From positions 22,517 through 86,516 of the forward strand of contig JAUJND010000007.1 in assembly GCA_030446505.1 (NCBI GenBank): a DNA stretch of 64,000 nt, written 5' to 3'. A model generated the notes under the pieces. That model did not search any database, was not told where the DNA came from, and saw only the letters and a list, made by a program, of their open reading frames with translations. Positions 59,565-64,000 of the stretch are shown piece after piece. The stretch comes from Chroococcidiopsidaceae cyanobacterium YX2bin18 (lineage in GTDB: Bacteria; Cyanobacteriota; Cyanobacteriia; Cyanobacteriales; Chroococcidiopsidaceae). Numbering within the stretch: position 1 is the stretch's first letter; the number at the start of each line of letters is the position of its first letter. The position numbers and the translations under genes are program-made.

Positions 59565-62500
59565 TTAACGACTTGGCTGGTTAGGTAACACGACGGTAAA
59601 GGTAGTCCAGCCATTGGAGCTTTCAACTTTTGATAGTACCTTGTAGCTGCTCAACTAACTTCTTTACTAGAGCTAGCCCTAATCCAGTACCTCCTGTTTC
59701 CAGCGACTGCCCTTAGGTACGCGATAAAACTTCTCAAAGATACGTGGCAACTGGTCTTGAGGAATCTCAAGTGATCACTTGATTGATAAATATAGTTGCT
59801 GCTTCAGTGGACTCGTAGCAAACACTCAGGACAATCTCACCACCAGCAGGAGTGCATTTACAGGCATTATTCAGGAGTTCTACAAGATTCGTTCCAGGCT
59901 GGCACGGTCTGAAACCAGAGAGTGCAACTCAAGGAGAAGATTAATTCTGTAAAGTTTGCTCACGTTGTCCTGTGCGGACGCGAAACGGCTCAGTTAGATT
60001 AGGCAACATTTCTTGTAGGTTTACAGTTTCGTTACAAGATGGCATAAGATCCAGCTTCCAGCCGTTGCAAATCTAGTAGTTCATTGATCAGATCGCTTTC
60101 ACGCGCACTCTGTTTGCAAAATCTCCAGATAGCGTTCATTTTCTTTTTCTTTTTCGTACGTAGGAGAAAGTTTTAGCATAGAGAGCGCCATCTTCATGTT
60201 GGCGATCGGAGCCCGCAATTGTGGGAAACGGTACTCAAAAAGTTGCCAAGCCTTGAGAGCATTGAGTTTTTCCAGTGACTCAACTTGTGCAGTAGCAGCA
60301 GTGTACAATCGGCTTGCCGAATGGAGATCACCACATTGATTCGCTATCTGCTGTACTGCTTTAATCTCTAGTTCACCAAAGGGGTCTTGCTTATGGTTGA
60401 ATAACCACAGGTCGCCTAAAACATCTTGGTCATCAACAATCGGACAAGCCAGGATTGCCACCTGACTGTGGATAGGCTCAGGAGTTAGTTCACAGAATTG
60501 AAGATACTGACCCTGCCGTAGTTGACGGTAGCCTTCAGCAAAGTCTGCCATTTGCACGACGCGCCCTATAGAAGAGATCATTGTCAGTGTTCCTTCAGCG
60601 CTAGAGGCTGTATACTCATAGCGAACGGTAGCGGTGCTGTCTGCAAGGTTGTACAAAGACGTATCACAGCAGATGAGGTCTAGGTGAGGACTAATTCCTG
60701 CATCGCAATGTGTAGCAGTTGGCTTTCGTCAAGACTGTCGCGCACTTTGTCAGTGATTCTTTTCAGCGTTGCTTCAAACTCCAAAGACTGCTGCAATTGT
60801 GCTGTCCGCTCTTGTACTTGGCACTAAGGGTAGTATTGAGCTGCTGTACCTGTTGATAAAGTTCCGATTGCTGGATGGCGATTTGTTAAGCTTGAGCTAT
60901 GGTTGAGCAACTCAATCTCAAGCGACTGCCATTGGCGTGGCTCTAAGCAAAGATGGGCAATTAGTAGTCCCCACAACTTTTCCTCCTGTAAAATCGGAAC
61001 TACCAAAAATAGACCGAACCTGAAACTGAGCCAGAAAATCGATATGATGCTGGTTTAAAACCTGCTGCGTAGATATCCTATAGCTTGATGCGACCTTGTT
61101 TATAGTCTCGCTAGCAGCTTCTACTAAATAGGAGCCTTGGACTTGCGTATCTAGAATAGATATCCAACCCGGTTACAGATTCGACAACTGCAATCCCACT
61201 CCCGTCTGACTCAAAGCGGTGGATAAACATCCGGTCGCAGGCGAGAAACTGGTTACTTCCGCTACCGTGGTGTTAAGAATCTCTTGCAGGTTAAGAGACT
61301 GGCGGAGGCGTTGGGTCATCATCTCTACGAGCCGCTTCCGCTCCGTCTGCTGCCGCAGTGCCTCCTCCGCTTGCTTACGCTCAGTAATATCGGTAGAAAA
61401 TGCCGCAGATCGCATAGGGAACTCCATCAGACCCATAGAGGGGATATTTGCTGCCGAGATAGGTGTGTAGCCCGTCATCTTGAGGGATATTTTCTTCCCA
61501 ATCCAAAGGAGTTCTGGCTTCTAACACCTTTGTCATGTTTGTCCCGAAGTACATCTGCTGTCTCTTCGGTAAGATGTCGAAGTCGGTCTTGCCTTTAACC
61601 TGCTCTTTAGTGAGGGAACAGGGTTTCAAAGCGGCGGTTGACGGTAGTGTATCGACCTTGTGTGTCTTTAACGTAGATAACCGCCATTGACCCGTCCATA
61701 ATGGCTTGTAGCCGCTGCTCGCTTTCACGTAAGGTTTTTCGGCGAGCTTGCGCTCGGTAATGTCGTTGCGAATAGCGACATACTGATAGGGTTTTCCATC
61801 AGTATCCAAAATGGCACAATTGTTGTATCCACCCAGTAAAAACTCCCATCCTTTAGCGCGGTTCTTAATTTCCTTGCCAAACTAACCCATTGCTAATAGT
61901 CGCCCACAATTCTTTAAAGAATGCCTGCGGGTGGTAACCAGAATTAATGATCCGGTGGTTCTGTCCCCGTAGTTCTTCCCTAGCATATTTGGATATCTCG
62001 CAGAACCTATCGTTAACGTAGTTAATCGTTCCCTGAGGATCAGTGATTACCACAATAGAAGATTGATCTAGGGCAAACTTGATGTCCGCTAAGTCTTTAT
62101 GTGATGCCTGTAGCGCTGACTCTGTCCGCTTGCGTTCGTTGATTCCACTTATCAAGTCTTCATTTGCTTTCGCAAGTTCAGTAGTACGATTAATAACTGT
62201 TATTTCACATTCTTGGTGAGATCCTTGCAGGGCTTTTTCTGCTTGTCGGCGTTCTTTTTGTGCCTGTGCGTTCTTTGTAAGGATGGATAGGTATTGAGCA
62301 ATTTCTATCAGTGTTGCACTCTCATGCTCGCTCCATTGCCGGGATTCTGATGACTCAAAGCACAGCAGACCTACCAAGTTGTCTGGATGCTGGAACGGCA
62401 CATTAAGTACTGCTTGGGTACTCCTAGCCAATATTGCTTCAGCTAGGGGCGCTAACCGCACGTCTTGGACAACGTCCTCAACGATGACTGCTTCTTTCAT

Positions 62501-63973
62501 GCACAGAGCGATCGCATATTCCGGTGCTAAAGTCAGATCTAACACTAGCCCCTTTAGTTGTGGCATTCCTTGAGGCTCTATGGAATGAATTACAGTCAAG
62601 TTGCCTTGTTTGTCAATGGTTGAGTACGCGACTCGAAGAGTTTTGAAATATTCACTGAGCTGTTTTAACGTGCGTTCAATAGTTTTCTCAACCGACATAT
62701 TCAACGCAATTCCAGCGGTCGATATGCTATTGATCAGCTTTAGGCGAGTTTGGCTTTCCTGGAGCGCCTTTTCCGTCCGCTGGCGCTCAATAATCTCGCT
62801 TTGCAATTGCGAAACAGCATTTTTTAATTCAGCCGTACGCCCTTCCACTCTGATTTCTAGAGCGTCATTAGCATTTTCGAGCGCCTCCTCTACCCGCTTG
62901 CGCTCGGTCACGTCCCGCGTCACTTTTGAGAAACCTTTGAGATTTCCCGCCTCGTCTTTTAGTGCAGTCAATACAGCATTCGCCCAAAATCGCGATCCGT
63001 CCTTACGTACCCGCCAGCCTTCGTCCTCACCCCGACCTTCGGCTGCTGCTATTTGTAATACTTGATGAGATTTGCCGCTTTCAATATCCTCACTGGGATA
63101 AAAACAGGAGAAATGGTGACCGATAATTTCGGAAGCCTGATAGCCCTTAATACGTTTTGCCCCAGCGTTCCAACTGACAATCTGTCCGTTGGGATCTAGC
63201 ATGAAAATCGCGTAGTCTGTAACGCTCTCAACCAACAAGCGGAAACGCTCTTCGCTTTCGACCAATGCTGACTCATTCTGGCTGTGTTCGCTGCTCTTAG
63301 CTAGCCAAGAAGAGCCTTGGCGTTCACGTCTGACCCTCTCGACGTAGTTGTAAAAGAAGTCAGCTAAACCAGGCTCATCCTCAATTAAGGCACTTAGATT
63401 ATTAATAACTCGCTGGTCAGTTTCATATGCCACTTCAGGATGGGACTCCAGCCACACATGACAAGTCTTTACATAACCGATAAGCGCGACTAAGTGCTGA
63501 AAATTCATAGCGCCTAGAAAGTGACGTAGCTCAGTCCGGCAGTATTCAGCTGCCTCTTTTTCCAGGGCAATAAAGATAGAACAATAGAGTAGGCTCTCTT
63601 GGAGTACTGAGTTTGATGGCAAGTCTCTCAGTTCGCTAGGTGCTCGACTGAGAATACTTAGGTATTCGTCAACGTCCGCTGGCTTTGGTGGGGGCGATTC
63701 AAGTAGCTCTAATATTTCCTGTGCTTTCATTCCCAGATGGTATAAGGAACAGCTGTGGCAGATCATGCAGTAGGGAACGGGACAGTAACGCGAGAGGTAA
63801 GCGGAGAGCTTTTCCTTAAATAGGATTGGCAGAGGATTATCCACATAGGCATTTATTGTCTGTTGCCACAGGTTTTCCATCACTTGTGGAGTCTGTGCCG
63901 CTGGGCTAAAGAAGGGAGGAAAAAAACCGAGCTTTTCCTTAATTTCGGTTGTAATTTGCTCACTTGTTCGCAT
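59565..63973 (-). pseudogene. Large PAS/GAF sensor histidine kinase with AhpD-like N-terminus, frameshifted
   Basis: The first 702 residues form one frame. Residues 1-170 resemble AhpD/carboxymuconolactone decarboxylase proteins (CHSCSLYH gives CxxCxxxH at 72-79). A PAS domain follows ([20 protein letters not shown]), then coiled coil, a GAF domain ([20 protein letters not shown]) and a second PAS. Further PAS, GAF, GAF pieces run through 61865-60660 in shifted frames. The HisKA H-box is split exactly by a missing G near 60225 (TVSH, then LRAPIANMKMALSML). The HATPase remains (LLNNAC, IFEKFYRVPKGSRW, TGLGLALVKKLVEQLQGTI), ending at 59565. Total about 1450 residues. Probably a soluble redox- or ligand-responsive kinase; at least ten breaks. 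Confidence 0.75.
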
Positions 63974-64000
63974 AAACTACGTTTTCGCTCTATGGGTTTT

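Noticed and set aside
60099..60656. Separate GAF-HisKA kinase gene
   Set aside because: The pieces before and after continue the same protein in order, so it is better read as part of one large kinase with frame breaks.

Overview
The window is cyanobacterial. The octamer GCGATCGC (HIP1) and its core recur throughout. The gene set includes Tic22, PAM68, Psb35, a Tab2/Atab2-like translation factor, two PspA/IM30 proteins, sucrose-phosphate phosphatase and menB (phylloquinone pathway), and blocks such as pdhB-secD-secF, cobM-lgt and rpsO-pam68 are arranged as I know them from cyanobacteria. Base composition is moderate, with AT-rich intergenic stretches. I would place it in a Chroococcidiopsis/Nostocales-like lineage but cannot go further from sequence alone.

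Layout. 1-6400: alpha/beta hydrolase, a plastid-type GNAT, tRNA-Pro, Tic22, prmC, a TsaC-like protein, a histidine kinase and a second GNAT. 6400-11500: a membrane protein, secF, secD, pdhB, then menB divergently. 11500-16100: dprA, a YdcF-like protein, a flavin reductase, cobM, lgt. 16300-17850: a small foreign-looking island holding a GNAT pseudogene, a RelE/ParE-like toxin and a Shedu-like (DUF4263) nuclease gene 5 bp apart. 18000-25100: rlmN, a zinc-ribbon protein, uvrC, a response regulator, an aminotransferase, thioredoxin. 25400-28000: two tandem pspA-family genes and a DciA-like gene, all badly disrupted. 28100-32000: a transposon graveyard, including an IS4-type element inserted with a perfect 9-bp target duplication inside an IS1-type transposase gene. 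32000-35100: two small secreted proteins with predicted mature N-terminal histidine, downstream of a BlaR1/M56 protease and a BlaI-type repressor. 35200-42200: DAHP synthase, PAM68, rpsO, a GH13 enzyme, ruvA, spp, an MFS transporter. 42300-50600: small genes, phosphoketolase, a MITE-like element, folK, a class A PBP, Psb35, a TerB-like protein. 50500-59000: rsmB, a PD-(D/E)XK protein, glgP, a repeat protein, Tab2, mtnP, a cheB scrap. 59200-64000: a small gene paralogous to one 17 kb away, and a very large PAS/GAF sensor kinase with an AhpD-like N-terminus.

Reading frames are unusually damaged. Roughly half of the conserved genes, including ones expected to be essential or important (secD, secF, ruvA, rsmB, menB, aroF, mtnP, thioredoxin), carry frameshifts. 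In most cases I checked these are one-base changes, often in short homopolymers, and the homologous protein resumes in another frame. That pattern fits consensus sequence error better than biological decay. Genuine decay is more likely for the IS remnants, the GC-rich GNAT pseudogene and the cheB scrap. Disrupted genes are given with their full reconstructed span.

Carbon metabolism is a loose theme: glgP and a GH13 enzyme (glycogen), phosphoketolase, pyruvate dehydrogenase E1 beta and sucrose-phosphate phosphatase. The best candidates for something undescribed are the toxin/Shedu-like pair, the BlaI/BlaR1 cluster with secreted His-N-terminal proteins, and the duplicated small transcription unit (42366-42630 and 59129-59384).
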